Assembly: GCF_048264025.1 (NCBI RefSeq)
Contig: NZ_JBLXDN010000010.1
Location: 61,308 to 125,307, forward strand
Direction: 5' to 3'
Origin: Nitrincola sp048264025
GTDB lineage: Bacteria > Pseudomonadota > Gammaproteobacteria > Pseudomonadales > Balneatricaceae
DNA length: 64,000 bases
Below, one piece after another: positions 1 through 8,988 of the stretch. How positions within the stretch are numbered: the stretch's first letter is position 1; each line of letters opens with the position of its first letter. The translations under genes and the position numbers were made by a program. Under the pieces are notes generated by a model, which saw nothing but the letters and a program-made list of their open reading frames with translations, had not been told where the DNA came from and did no database searches.

Positions 1-572
1 TGACGAAAAATAGCTGCTACACGTGTATCAACATTCGGCATGTGCGCACGCAGGTATGAAATTTCCCGACCCACAAGTGGTCCACCATAGTAGGCACGTA
101 CAGCAACCAGCTGTGCTTTACCTTCAGCAAAATCCAGCACCTGCAGAGCACCGGGATGCTGAATCATTTTTTTGATGTGTCGTGTTACTGACTCTTCCGG
201 ACTGATTAATACATCAACTGGCATGGATTTGGAGCCAAATAATGCCCTGTCGTTGTAGAGGTAGTCGTGTTCACGAATACGTGCAATCTTGGTTGGTATA
301 TTGAAAATAGTGTGCGCAACCTGACAGGCGATCATGTTAACTTCGTCAGAATTGGTGACGGCGATCAGCATATCAGCATCACGCGCACCGGCTTGCGCCA
401 GCATGGAGGGATTAGAGGCAGGACCATCAAGCGTACGTATATCCAGCCGATCCGCAAGTTCACGTAACCTGGCTGGATCTGTATCGATGATAGTAATGTC
501 ATTGGCTTCGCTAGCCAGGTTTTCGGCCAGTGTGCCGCCTACCTGCCCTGCCCCTAAAATAATTATATTCAT
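1..572 (-). CDS. trkA: Trk system K+ uptake regulator TrkA (5' part only)
   Basis: Only the N-terminal ~190 residues lie in the window; the gene runs off the left edge. TrkA is the cytoplasmic NAD(H)-binding subunit that gates the TrkH/TrkG potassium channel. The translation starts MNIIILGAGQVGGTLAENL, a Rossmann GxGxxG motif followed by an acidic residue at the end of the second strand (TIIDTD). It goes on with the RCK-type stretch around SDEVNMIACQVA and RIREHDYL. Its ATG overlaps the rsmB stop as ATGA, so the two are translationally coupled, as is usual for rsmB-trkA near the origin in pseudomonads and relatives. Confidence 0.93.
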   Translation of the reverse strand, partial: MNIIILGAGQVGGTLAENLASEANDITIIDTDPARLRELADRLDIRTLDGPASNPSMLAQAGARDADMLIAVTNSDEVNMIACQVAHTIFNIPTKIARIREHDYLYNDRALFGSKSMPVDVLISPEESVTRHIKKMIQHPGALQVLDFAEGKAQLVAVRAYYGGPLVGREISYLRAHMPNVDTRVAAIFR

Positions 573-1897
573 GATCTGCTGAGTCCGCTGTCGATCGACT
601 TGATCAGTTTGGCATAAAAGAAGCCATCATGGCTGTGTAACTGTGGAAAAAATTGCTGACCCAGGGGGCGCGCGAGCCCCCAGGACAATTCCAGCGGTTG
701 ATGTATGGCCTCTGGTTGTTGCTTACAGAAACGCTCAATAATACGTTCATTTTCCTGTGGAAATACTGAGCAAGTGGCGTAGAGCAGCGTTCCTCCGGGT
801 TTTAGCAGACTCCAGAGATTGCTGAGAATGCTCAGTTGCAGGCTGGCCAGTTTCAGTAGGTCTTCATTCTGGCGCAGTAGCTTGATATCTGGGTTGCGGC
901 GGATGACACCGCTGCCGCTACAGGGTGCGTCCAGCAGAATTCGATCATATAGGGTGCCATCCCACCAGTCTTGCGATGCGGCATCACCATTGATTAACTG
1001 GCAGCGGTGGCTGAAATTCAAGCGTTGTAAGTTAGCATGGATGCGTTGCGAGCGAGCTTCGCTGAGTTCCAGTGCGGTAACGGATGTATCTTCCGGTAAC
1101 AGTTCAAGCAACTGTCCGAGTTTTCCACCCGGTGCTGCGCAGGCATCGAGTATTTGCTCGTCAGCCTTGGCATCGAGTAGATAGCCGCTCAGTTGCGCAA
1201 CTTCATCCTGGACACTGCACCAGCCTTGATCGAAGCCTGGAAGTAGGTGCACGTCCATTGGCTCGTCCAGAATGATGGCTTGGTCACACATGGTGCCTGC
1301 TCTAGCGGTTATGCCATCTTCTGACAGCTTATTTAAGTAGTCTTCACGAGATAGTAAGTGCTTATTAACTCGGAGGGTCAATGGGCCTTTGATATCATTC
1401 TGAACCAGGATTGATTGCCATTGCTCCGGCCAGTTGTGCTTGAGCTTATCGAGAATCCATTGCGGATGATTCCAGTGGTAAGCATCCGAGTGTTGTGAGA
1501 GTGTCTGGTCCAGAGCTATCGCTTCGCGCTGGTAACGGCGGAGCACCGCATTGATCAAGCCCTTTGCCCAGTCTTTATTCAATAGGCGTGTCAGCTCAAC
1601 AGTTTCATGCACAACCGCGTGTTCGGGTATGCGCATTTCACGCAGCTGATATAAGCCCAGCAGCAGTACAGCATAGAGATCATAATCCTTGGACTGAAAG
1701 GGCTTTTTTAGCAGGTGCTGGGCCAGTGCATCCAGGCGGAAAAACTCTCGCGTACAGCCATAACAGAGTTGCTGTAGTAGGGCGGTATCGCGTTCGCTGA
1801 TCTGCTTTTGGGCGTCAGGCAATAGTGAAGCAATGGAGCCCTGCTGGGAGAGTAATCCAGTGATAAGCTGAGTGGCAACCAGGCGTACATCGGTCAC
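569..1897 (-). CDS. rsmB: 16S rRNA m5C967 methyltransferase RsmB
   Basis: Methylates C967 of 16S rRNA using S-adenosylmethionine. The 442-residue length is normal. An N-terminal NusB-like helical domain (about residues 1-140) is followed by a Rossmann methyltransferase domain. The SAM-binding motif DACAAPGGK is at 251-259. The two cysteines of RNA m5C methyltransferases are in DAPCSGSG (C326) and YATCS (C376, the expected nucleophile). Translation starts at a GTG that overlaps the fmt stop by one base (TAGTG). The gene sits in a def-fmt-rsmB-trkA operon. Confidence 0.96.
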   Translation of the reverse strand: MTDVRLVATQLITGLLSQQGSIASLLPDAQKQISERDTALLQQLCYGCTREFFRLDALAQHLLKKPFQSKDYDLYAVLLLGLYQLREMRIPEHAVVHETVELTRLLNKDWAKGLINAVLRRYQREAIALDQTLSQHSDAYHWNHPQWILDKLKHNWPEQWQSILVQNDIKGPLTLRVNKHLLSREDYLNKLSEDGITARAGTMCDQAIILDEPMDVHLLPGFDQGWCSVQDEVAQLSGYLLDAKADEQILDACAAPGGKLGQLLELLPEDTSVTALELSEARSQRIHANLQRLNFSHRCQLINGDAASQDWWDGTLYDRILLDAPCSGSGVIRRNPDIKLLRQNEDLLKLASLQLSILSNLWSLLKPGGTLLYATCSVFPQENERIIERFCKQQPEAIHQPLELSWGLARPLGQQFFPQLHSHDGFFYAKLIKSIDSGLSRS

Positions 1898-2844
1898 TAG
1901 GAAAACCTCATGCCGACACTAAACGGGTGCTGGCCGTTCAGCAAGGCGCTCACTGGCTGGGCCCGTTTGCCGGGTAGTTGAATATGGGTGAGCTTCAACG
2001 AGCCTTGACCGGTGGCAACCTCAAGGCCGTCACGCTGAATGGCAGTCAGTGTGCCAGGCTCAGCGGTGGTTTTTGCAGAGATGTTTGCTTCGGCCTGCCA
2101 GATACGCAAGGTTTCATCTCCAAGTAGGCAGAAGGCAACAGGCCAGGGATTCAGCCCGCGCACCTGTACAGCCAGTTGTGGGGCAGGCAGCGACCAGTCA
2201 ATACGCCCCTCTTCTTTTACCAGCTTGGCGGCATAACAGGCCTGGCCGTCATCCTGTTTTTCAGCGTCCAGTTGCCCCTGTGTAAGTGCGGCCAGACTGT
2301 CTATCAGCGTCGTGGCGCCAAGTGTAGCCAGACGGTCATGCAAGCTGCCAGCCGTATCATCCGGCAGAATATCTGTGCTGCGCTTATACAGCATTGCACC
2401 GGTATCCAGGCCTGCATCCATCTGCATGATGGTGATGCCAGTTTGATGATCACCAGCCAGTAGTGCACGATGAATCGGTGCGGCGCCTCGCCAGCGGGGT
2501 AACAGTGACGCATGCACATTAATGCAGCCCAGTTTCGGTAAGCTAAGGACTGACTGTGGCAGGAGTAGGCCGTAAGCAGCAACGATCATCAGATCCGGCT
2601 GAAGTGCTTCAAGTTCAGCAATAGCCTGTTCAGTCTTAAAGTTGAGTGGTTGATAAACTGGAAGATTATGCTGTAGAGCGAGTTGTTTGACCGGGCTTTG
2701 TAATAGCTTTCGTCCGCGACCAGCCGGTCTGTCCGGCTGGGTATACACGGCGATGACTTGATATGAATGTTCGAGGAGCGCCGCCAGACTGCTGGCGGCA
2801 AACTCCGGTGTGCCGGCAAAAACGATACGTAGCGGCGAGTTCAT
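1897..2844 (-). CDS. fmt: Methionyl-tRNA formyltransferase
   Basis: Transfers a formyl group from 10-formyl-tetrahydrofolate to initiator Met-tRNA. The 315 residues match the family length. The N-terminal domain shows the folate-binding and catalytic signature INVHASLLPRWRGAAPI (about 108-124) and the catalytic Asp region QMDAGLDTG (about 141-149). The C-terminal OB-like domain begins near residue 205 (VRGLNPWPVAF). It is between def and rsmB on the same strand, the usual pairing of formylation and deformylation genes. Confidence 0.96.
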   Translation of the reverse strand: MNSPLRIVFAGTPEFAASSLAALLEHSYQVIAVYTQPDRPAGRGRKLLQSPVKQLALQHNLPVYQPLNFKTEQAIAELEALQPDLMIVAAYGLLLPQSVLSLPKLGCINVHASLLPRWRGAAPIHRALLAGDHQTGITIMQMDAGLDTGAMLYKRSTDILPDDTAGSLHDRLATLGATTLIDSLAALTQGQLDAEKQDDGQACYAAKLVKEEGRIDWSLPAPQLAVQVRGLNPWPVAFCLLGDETLRIWQAEANISAKTTAEPGTLTAIQRDGLEVATGQGSLKLTHIQLPGKRAQPVSALLNGQHPFSVGMRFS

Positions 2845-2868
2845 GCACAGGGCTCCGGTTACATGTGA

Positions 2869-3387
2869 TCAGTGTTGAGGCAACTGGTCGAGTTTGTGCT
2901 GTTTTTCCAGTTTGCTACGAATACGGCTGCGCTTTAGTTTGGACAGGTAATCAACAAATAGTTTGCCATTGAGGTGATCCAGTTCGTGCTGAATACACAC
3001 AGCCAGCAGGCCTTCAGCCTCAAAACTTTGGGGTGTGCCATCGCGGCCGAGAAAATCCACCTTGATATGTTTGGGGCGCTTGACCGTTTCATAGAAACCG
3101 GGCACAGACAGGCAACCTTCCTGCATCTCATCCTGTTCCTGCTCTAATACTACGAAGCTGGGGTTGATTAGCACTAACGGCTCAGAGGCATCTTCGGATA
3201 GATCCATGACGACTACCTGCTTGTGAACATTGACCTGCGTTGCCGCTAGTCCTATGCCGTTGGCATCGTACATGGTTTCAAACATATCATCGATGAGTTG
3301 AAGGATTTCATCGTCAACAATTTCTACGGGTTCCGCAATTGTGCGTAAACGTGGATCAGGAAATTCAAGAATATTGAGCTTGGACAT
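2869..3387 (-). CDS. def: Peptide deformylase
   Basis: Removes the N-formyl group from nascent proteins with a catalytic metal, normally Fe2+. All three family motifs are present in the 172 residues: GIGLAATQ (44-51), EGCLS (90-94, Cys ligand) and QHELDH (133-138, two His ligands and the catalytic Glu). It is the first gene of the def-fmt-rsmB-trkA operon and is divergent from the LysM-protein gene; the 177-bp gap must hold both promoters. Confidence 0.97.
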   Translation of the reverse strand: MSKLNILEFPDPRLRTIAEPVEIVDDEILQLIDDMFETMYDANGIGLAATQVNVHKQVVVMDLSEDASEPLVLINPSFVVLEQEQDEMQEGCLSVPGFYETVKRPKHIKVDFLGRDGTPQSFEAEGLLAVCIQHELDHLNGKLFVDYLSKLKRSRIRSKLEKQHKLDQLPQH

Positions 3388-3564
3388 AGGTCTGCATCAT
3401 ATTAAGAGGCTAGAATGGGTCAGATAGGTGACGTTTTAGTCTATTAAGCCTATTATACTGAATACAAAACTGAATGCATTGTTATGATGCCAGGAAGTGC
3501 TTTTAATTACCGGATAAGCGGAAAATTGGAAGCGGTCACGGTGTCTGATCAAAGGGAAGCGGAT

Positions 3565-4599
3565 ATGAAACAACTGCTATGTGGGCTGCTGACAGCAGGC
3601 TTGCTTTTCTCCAGTGTGGCTGCAGCTCAGACCAGTCAAGATCAGTTACAGCTGAAACAGGGTTATCCAAACGAGTATGTTGTAATAAAAGGTGACACGC
3701 TGTGGGATATTTCCGGGCATTTCCTGAATCGTCCATGGCGCTGGCCGGAAATCTGGGGAGTGAATCCGCAGATCGACAATCCCCATCTGATTTATCCTGG
3801 TGATGTTATTTATCTGACCTGGGTTGATGGCCAGCCAAGGCTGGGTTTGCGACCTGGTGACGGTCGCCTGAGCCCACAGGTTCGAGATATGCCGCTGGAA
3901 CAGGCGATTCCTGGAATTTCATTGCGCGATATCAATAGCTTTATCAGTGACAACCTCGTAGTTCAGGATGATCTGTTAGAGAGTGCACCCTACGTGGTTG
4001 GCGGTGATAATCGTCGATTAGTCACTGGCGCCGGAGATAGGGCCTATGCTCGAGGTGAGTTAGTGCGCGATGACCCCAATCAGGCGGTGTATCGTCCTGC
4101 TCGTGAATATGTAGATCCAGTTACCGGCGAGTTTTTGGGGTACGAGTTGTTTAAGGTTGCTGACGCCACGATATCAGCAGTACAAGAGGATATTATCTCG
4201 CTGGAACTGCGTAGTTCCAATGAAGAGGTCCGGGCAACTTACCGGGTGCTACCAACCGAAGAAACTCGCATTCAGTCTATGTTCTATCCCCAACCTGCTC
4301 CCGATGGGCAGGAAGGTCGCATTATAGGCTTGCTAAAAGGGGTATCCAGTGCCGGACAGTATGATGCTGTGGTGCTGAATGTCGGTCAGCGTGAGCAGAT
4401 CGAGCCTGGACATGTGTTTTCCATTTACCGCACTGGTGAGGTCATACGCGATCCTGTCGCTCGTGATACGGTTCAATTACCCTCGGAGCATGCTGGAATA
4501 CTCATGGTGTTCAAGTCATTCGACAAGGTCAGCTACGGCTTGATTATGCGAGCAACCAATGTCATTTCTGTTGGGGATGAAATTCGTAACCCCAGCTAA
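3565..4599 (+). CDS. LysM-domain exported protein
   Basis: A 344-residue secreted protein with a signal peptide (MKQLLCGLLTAGLLFSSVAAA) and one LysM peptidoglycan-binding domain soon after it (about 40-90, starting YVVIKGDTLWDISGHFL). The rest is a long uncharacterised domain common to LysM proteins beside dprA in gammaproteobacteria. The open frame extends further upstream to 3484, but the ATG at 3565 is preferred: it follows a purine-rich site (AAGGGAAGCGG) and begins a clean signal peptide. Role inferred: cell-envelope association. Twelve bases separate it from dprA. Confidence 0.88.
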   Translation: MKQLLCGLLTAGLLFSSVAAAQTSQDQLQLKQGYPNEYVVIKGDTLWDISGHFLNRPWRWPEIWGVNPQIDNPHLIYPGDVIYLTWVDGQPRLGLRPGDGRLSPQVRDMPLEQAIPGISLRDINSFISDNLVVQDDLLESAPYVVGGDNRRLVTGAGDRAYARGELVRDDPNQAVYRPAREYVDPVTGEFLGYELFKVADATISAVQEDIISLELRSSNEEVRATYRVLPTEETRIQSMFYPQPAPDGQEGRIIGLLKGVSSAGQYDAVVLNVGQREQIEPGHVFSIYRTGEVIRDPVARDTVQLPSEHAGILMVFKSFDKVSYGLIMRATNVISVGDEIRNPS

Positions 4600-4611
4600 C
4601 AGGAGTTTATT

Positions 4612-5718
4612 ATGCGCTGCGATCCAAGGGACTGGGTCGCTGTCAGTCAGGTGCCGGGGTTAGGTCCGGCAACGCTGGCCAAGCTGACAGCTGCCGGTTA
4701 CACACCGGCTGATATCCTCACACAACGGCTTCCGGATAGGGTGCGATTACGTACCGATACTCGGCATTTCTTTAAATCTAATTCAGTTGAAAAACTCTAC
4801 CGGTATGCGGATCAACTACTCCAAGTGGCTGAATCGCTTGAGCTGCAGGTTATAGGTTTCGATGGTCCAGATTACCCTCCTTTGCTGCGTCAAATTGATG
4901 ATCCACCTCCGGTTCTTTGGTTGCGTGGCGATGTAAAACTTCTCTTTTGCCCTCAACTGGCGATTGTTGGTAGTCGCAAGCCTTCGCGAAGTGGCTTGCA
5001 GTCGGCCCTACAGCTTTCTGCTTCTCTAGCGAGTGCTGGGTTCGTAATAACCAGCGGGCTTGCGCAGGGCGTAGATGCGGCCGCCCATCAGGGAGCGCTC
5101 AACGTGGCAAAACCAACACTGGCCGTTTTGGGCAGTAGCCCTGAGCTTATTTACCCGCGCTGTAATACGCGCTTGGCCGAGGCTATTCTGGCTCAAGGCG
5201 GGGCATTAGTTTCCGAGTTTCCGCCTGGCACCAAGCCTCGTCCAGAGCACTTTCCAAGACGTAATCGCATTATCAGTGGCTTAAGTGTAGGTACACTGGT
5301 GGTCGAAGCGGCGTTGCGCAGTGGCTCTTTGATTACCGCCCGGCTGGCAATGGAACAGGGACGTGAGGTGTTCGCCCTGCCCGGTGCGCTGAGTAACCCG
5401 CTGGCCAGGGGGTGTCATGCGTTGATACGCGAGGGTGCGGTATTGGTTGAAACCCCTGCACATATTTGTGAGCCTCTGGCACCCTTGCTGGGTTTTTTGC
5501 AGGATTCATCGGCTGCAATACCGTTTAAGAGTAGCGCCGAGACGGTTGCAACGGAACTACAGCCGCTGTTTGCATTGTTGCAGCAAGAACCCTGGACGCT
5601 GGATGCATTACGCACGGAAACGGGGTTGGCTATAGGTGAACTACAGCAGCAGCTGATAAAGTTAGAACTTGCCGGTAAAATAGCCGTTACAGGCAACCGC
5701 TACGCGGCGCTTGCTTAA
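4612..5718 (+). CDS. dprA: DNA-processing protein DprA
   Basis: Binds incoming single-stranded DNA and loads RecA during transformation. The 368 residues have an N-terminal helical (SAM-like) region, the Rossmann-like DprA core (AIVGSRKPSRSG near 120, SGLAQGVDAAAH near 147, FPRRNRIISGLS and EAALRSGSLITARLA) and a C-terminal winged-helix region (last ~65 residues). Its position after the LysM gene is conserved in pseudomonads. No further competence genes lie in the window. Confidence 0.94.
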   Translation: MRCDPRDWVAVSQVPGLGPATLAKLTAAGYTPADILTQRLPDRVRLRTDTRHFFKSNSVEKLYRYADQLLQVAESLELQVIGFDGPDYPPLLRQIDDPPPVLWLRGDVKLLFCPQLAIVGSRKPSRSGLQSALQLSASLASAGFVITSGLAQGVDAAAHQGALNVAKPTLAVLGSSPELIYPRCNTRLAEAILAQGGALVSEFPPGTKPRPEHFPRRNRIISGLSVGTLVVEAALRSGSLITARLAMEQGREVFALPGALSNPLARGCHALIREGAVLVETPAHICEPLAPLLGFLQDSSAAIPFKSSAETVATELQPLFALLQQEPWTLDALRTETGLAIGELQQQLIKLELAGKIAVTGNRYAALA

Positions 5719-5832
5719 TGACAGATGAAACTGTTTCACTTTTCCCGTCCAGCGTTTAAGGGTATCCTGCTGGGCTTTCATTTTTTACAAGTGCCTTCCC
5801 GGTGCCTTGTTTTGTGTAACAGGATTTAGACA

Positions 5833-6321
5833 ATGCAGCCAAAAGTTGGGGTAATTATGGGTTCCCGGTCAGATTGGCCGACCATGGAGCATGCCGTGAA
5901 TATGCTGGAAACGCTCGGCGTTGCCTATGAAACACGGGTGGTTTCGGCACACCGTACACCTGACCTGCTATTTGACTATGCCAAGAGTGCAGCCGACAGA
6001 GGCTTGCAGGTGATCATAGCCGGTGCTGGTGGTGCTGCGCATCTGCCAGGCATGGTCGCGTCGCAGACGGCCCTGCCAGTACTGGGTGTGCCGGTTGAGT
6101 CAAAGGCGTTGAGTGGTATGGATTCGTTGTTGTCTATTGTACAGATGCCAGGTGGCGTACCTGTGGGTACCCTGGCAATCGGTAAAGCTGGCGCAACCAA
6201 TGCCGGCATTCTTGCCGCACAAATTGTGGCTTTACAGGATGCGACTGTCAGATCAGCCCTGCAGCGCTTCCGAGAAGAGCAAACCCGAAATGTGATGGAT
6301 AACTCGGATCCTCGAGGTTGA
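5833..6321 (+). CDS. purE: N5-carboxyaminoimidazole ribonucleotide mutase PurE
   Basis: Converts N5-CAIR to CAIR in purine synthesis. The 162 residues fit class I PurE. The nucleotide-binding GSRSDWPTMEHA follows the first strand, SAHRTPD carries the catalytic His (about residue 40), and AGAGGAAHLPGMVA completes the active site. The gene abuts purK (TGAATG), so the two products of the two-step route are made together. A 114-bp gap before the start holds no gene and may contain the purEK promoter. Confidence 0.96.
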   Translation: MQPKVGVIMGSRSDWPTMEHAVNMLETLGVAYETRVVSAHRTPDLLFDYAKSAADRGLQVIIAGAGGAAHLPGMVASQTALPVLGVPVESKALSGMDSLLSIVQMPGGVPVGTLAIGKAGATNAGILAAQIVALQDATVRSALQRFREEQTRNVMDNSDPRG

Positions 6322-7470
6322 ATGAAGGTGAATAAACCCATGCGAATAGGTGTCCTAGGTGCCGGTCAGTTGGGGCAAATGCTGGCCTTGTCCGGTTATC
6401 CGCTCGGTAATCGTTTTAGTTTTTTTGATACCACCGGCAGTCCGAGTGCCGATATTGGCACAACGCTGAGTGATGCCTCGGGTACAAAGTTGGACGACTT
6501 TCTTTCGCAGGTAGATCTGGTCACCTATGAATTTGAGCACCTACCCTTGGTGCTGGTACAACAAGTGGCCCAGCAAAAGGCGCTGTATCCTGGCGTTGAG
6601 GCATTACGGGTGTGCCAGAACCGCGAGGCAGAAAAGGCCCTGTTTGATCAGTTGTCTATCCCTGTTGCTGACTATCGTTTGGTCAGCTCAGCTGATGAAT
6701 TGGCCCAAGCCTGTGCTGCGCTGATGCAGGCCGGAGCACCTGCTGTAGTGGCCAAGTCCATAACCGAGGGCTATGACGGCAAAGGCCAGGCGGTGCTGCG
6801 TGATCCAGCTCAAGCCGAGGAAGCCTGGGCGCAGATTGGCCATGCACGTCTGATTGTTGAGGCTTTTGTTACCTTTGTTCGCGAAGTGTCGATCATTGCT
6901 GTACGTGGTCAGCAAGGTGAAGTGGTTTTCTATCCACTGGCTGAAAACAACCACGCCGACGGCATCCTTCGCTATTCACTGGCGCCTTTGCCTGATTTGA
7001 GTGACGCCGTGCAGCAGCAGGCTGAAAACTATATTCACAAGCTGTTAGATGCGCTTGATTACGTTGGTGTGCTGACACTTGAGCTGTTTCAGCAAGCGGA
7101 TGGCACGCTGCTGGCGAATGAAATGGCTCCGCGTGTGCATAACTCCGGGCACTGGACGCAAAATGGCGCGATCACCAGCCAGTTCGAAAATCACCTGAGA
7201 GCTGTCCAGGGCTTGCCGCTGGGTTCGACCCAGGCGATAGCCCCTACCTGCATGATCAACATCATTGGTTGTATGGGGGATGCTGCGGCTATCTTGGCTG
7301 TGGAAGGCGCGCATTTGCACCTCTATGGTAAAACGGAGCGTGCGGGGCGTAAGCTGGGTCATGTTAATCTGGTTGCCGCTGATATAGACACCCTGCTGCA
7401 ACGGGTAAATCAGGTGGCTGCACTGTTGCCTGGTTCTCCTCCAGCTGTTTTTAGTTTTTCCTCAACCTGA
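6322..7470 (+). CDS. purK: N5-carboxyaminoimidazole ribonucleotide synthase PurK
   Basis: ATP-dependent carboxylation of AIR to N5-CAIR, the partner reaction of PurE. An ATP-grasp protein: N-terminal GVLGAGQLGQMLA, central ATP-grasp region (VVAKSITEGYDGKGQAVL), and the metal/ATP signature NEMAPRVHNSGHWT in the C-terminal third. At 382 residues it has the normal length. The ATG directly after the purE stop is taken; a second in-frame ATG six codons later (MRIGVLGAG) could be the true start. Confidence 0.95.
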   Translation: MKVNKPMRIGVLGAGQLGQMLALSGYPLGNRFSFFDTTGSPSADIGTTLSDASGTKLDDFLSQVDLVTYEFEHLPLVLVQQVAQQKALYPGVEALRVCQNREAEKALFDQLSIPVADYRLVSSADELAQACAALMQAGAPAVVAKSITEGYDGKGQAVLRDPAQAEEAWAQIGHARLIVEAFVTFVREVSIIAVRGQQGEVVFYPLAENNHADGILRYSLAPLPDLSDAVQQQAENYIHKLLDALDYVGVLTLELFQQADGTLLANEMAPRVHNSGHWTQNGAITSQFENHLRAVQGLPLGSTQAIAPTCMINIIGCMGDAAAILAVEGAHLHLYGKTERAGRKLGHVNLVAADIDTLLQRVNQVAALLPGSPPAVFSFSST

Positions 7471-7479
7471 TTATTGACT

Positions 7480-8037
7480 ATGAATGCTTGGCAGTTACAA
7501 CAGACAGTGCGCGTTATGCAGTCTGGAGGGGTAATAGCCTACCCTACTGAAGCTGTTTGGGGGTTGGGTTGTGATCCCTATGATCAGTCTGCGGTGATGC
7601 GGCTGCTTAGGCTCAAGCGTCGTCCAGTACATAAAGGATTGATTCTGGTGGCGGCTTCTCAAGCACAAATAGCGCCCTTGTTACGAGGGTTAACAACTGA
7701 ACAGTTGGCCTGGCTGGATCAGACCTGGCCCGGCCCGAATACCTGGTTGCTACCTGACCCTACTGGCTTGGTACCGGACTGGGTAAAGGGGCAGCACAGC
7801 CAGGTGGCCATACGTGTTAGTGCACACCCTGTGGTTAAATCCTTGTGTGAGGCTTGGGGTGGTCCGATTATTTCGACTTCAGCCAATCCATCAGCTGCCT
7901 TTCCTGCAAGGTCTAAATTGAAAGTTATGACTTACTTCGGCTCTAGGTTAGATAGAATAGTAGATGGTGAGCTTGGAGGGCAGAAAAGTCCAAGTACGAT
8001 TCGATCTATCACAGATTTATCGATCATAAGATCGTAG
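7480..8037 (+). CDS. tsaC: Threonylcarbamoyl-AMP synthase TsaC (YrdC/Sua5 family)
   Basis: Makes threonylcarbamoyl-AMP for the t6A37 modification of ANN-decoding tRNAs. The short (185-residue) TsaC form carries GGVIAYPTEAVWGLGCDP at the N-terminus, the KRRPVHKGLIL nucleotide/bicarbonate region and the STSANPSA motif near 132. The frame could begin at a TTG two codons earlier; the ATG is preferred. The tsaC-hemF-aroE order is typical of gammaproteobacteria. Confidence 0.93.
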   Translation: MNAWQLQQTVRVMQSGGVIAYPTEAVWGLGCDPYDQSAVMRLLRLKRRPVHKGLILVAASQAQIAPLLRGLTTEQLAWLDQTWPGPNTWLLPDPTGLVPDWVKGQHSQVAIRVSAHPVVKSLCEAWGGPIISTSANPSAAFPARSKLKVMTYFGSRLDRIVDGELGGQKSPSTIRSITDLSIIRS

Positions 8038-8070
8038 TGACCACTTACTTCAGTATATTCGGGAGCCTTA

Positions 8071-8988
8071 ATGAAACAGCCTGATATCGAACAGGTTAAA
8101 ACCTACCTTCTGACGTTGCAGGATCGTATCTGTGAAACCCTGTCGGAATTAGATGGCCAGGCGTTTGTTGAAGATAGTTGGCAGCGAGAGGCTGGCGGTG
8201 GTGGCCGTAGTCGGGTTCTGGCTCAGGGTAATCTGATTGAAAAAGGTGGGGTGAATTTCTCGCATGTATTTGGCACAGGACTCCCCGCTTCGGCAACGGC
8301 GCACCGACCCGAATTAGCTGGGCGTAACTTTCAAGCGATGGGTGTGTCGTTGGTGATACACCCGCACAACCCACATATTCCAACCTCGCATGCCAATGTG
8401 CGCTTTTTTATTGCCGAAAAGCCGGGGGAGCCGCCGGTCTGGTGGTTTGGTGGCGGTTTTGATTTAACCCCCTACTATGGCGTTGAAGAAGATTGTGTAC
8501 ATTGGCATCAGGTCGCTAAAGCGGCTTGTGATCCGTTTGGTGAGACTGTTTACCCGCGTTACAAGCAGTGGTGTGACGAGTATTTCTATCTGAAACACCG
8601 TGACGAGCCGCGGGGCATCGGTGGCTTGTTTTTTGATGATTTGAATACACCGGACTTTGAAACTAGCTTTGCTTTGATGCGATCGATTGGCGATGCCTAT
8701 ATTGAAGCCTATCGACCCATTGTGGAAAAGCGCCGGGATCTGCCCTGGACAGAGACACAACGCGATTTTCAGCTGCACCGTCGTGGTCGCTATGTTGAGT
8801 TTAATCTGGTCTATGATCGCGGTACGCTGTTCGGACTGCAGTCGGGGGGGCGCACTGAGTCGATTCTGATGTCCCTGCCTCCGGAAGTGCGCTGGAGTTA
8901 CGATTGGTCTCCTGAGCCTGGTTCTGATGAGGCGCGTCTCTATGAAAAATTTTTACGTCCACGGGATTGGTTAGAGGGGTGTTCATGA
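8071..8988 (+). CDS. hemF: Oxygen-dependent coproporphyrinogen III oxidase
   Basis: Oxidatively decarboxylates coproporphyrinogen III to protoporphyrinogen IX, using O2. The 305-residue protein shows family signatures GVNFSHVFGTGLP, IHPHNPHIPTSHANVRFF (with the catalytic His region) and WWFGGGFDLTPYYG, and ends with the usual RPRDW. A GGGAG ribosome site precedes the ATG. The last codons overlap the aroE start (ATGA). Confidence 0.97.
   Translation: MKQPDIEQVKTYLLTLQDRICETLSELDGQAFVEDSWQREAGGGGRSRVLAQGNLIEKGGVNFSHVFGTGLPASATAHRPELAGRNFQAMGVSLVIHPHNPHIPTSHANVRFFIAEKPGEPPVWWFGGGFDLTPYYGVEEDCVHWHQVAKAACDPFGETVYPRYKQWCDEYFYLKHRDEPRGIGGLFFDDLNTPDFETSFALMRSIGDAYIEAYRPIVEKRRDLPWTETQRDFQLHRRGRYVEFNLVYDRGTLFGLQSGGRTESILMSLPPEVRWSYDWSPEPGSDEARLYEKFLRPRDWLEGCS

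Noticed and set aside
819..1275. Plus-strand open frames opposite rsmB
   Set aside because: Shadows of rsmB with Ser/Arg-rich composition; no ribosome site or family pattern. The same reasoning was applied to many opposite-strand frames over nifE, nifD, nifK and rnfC.
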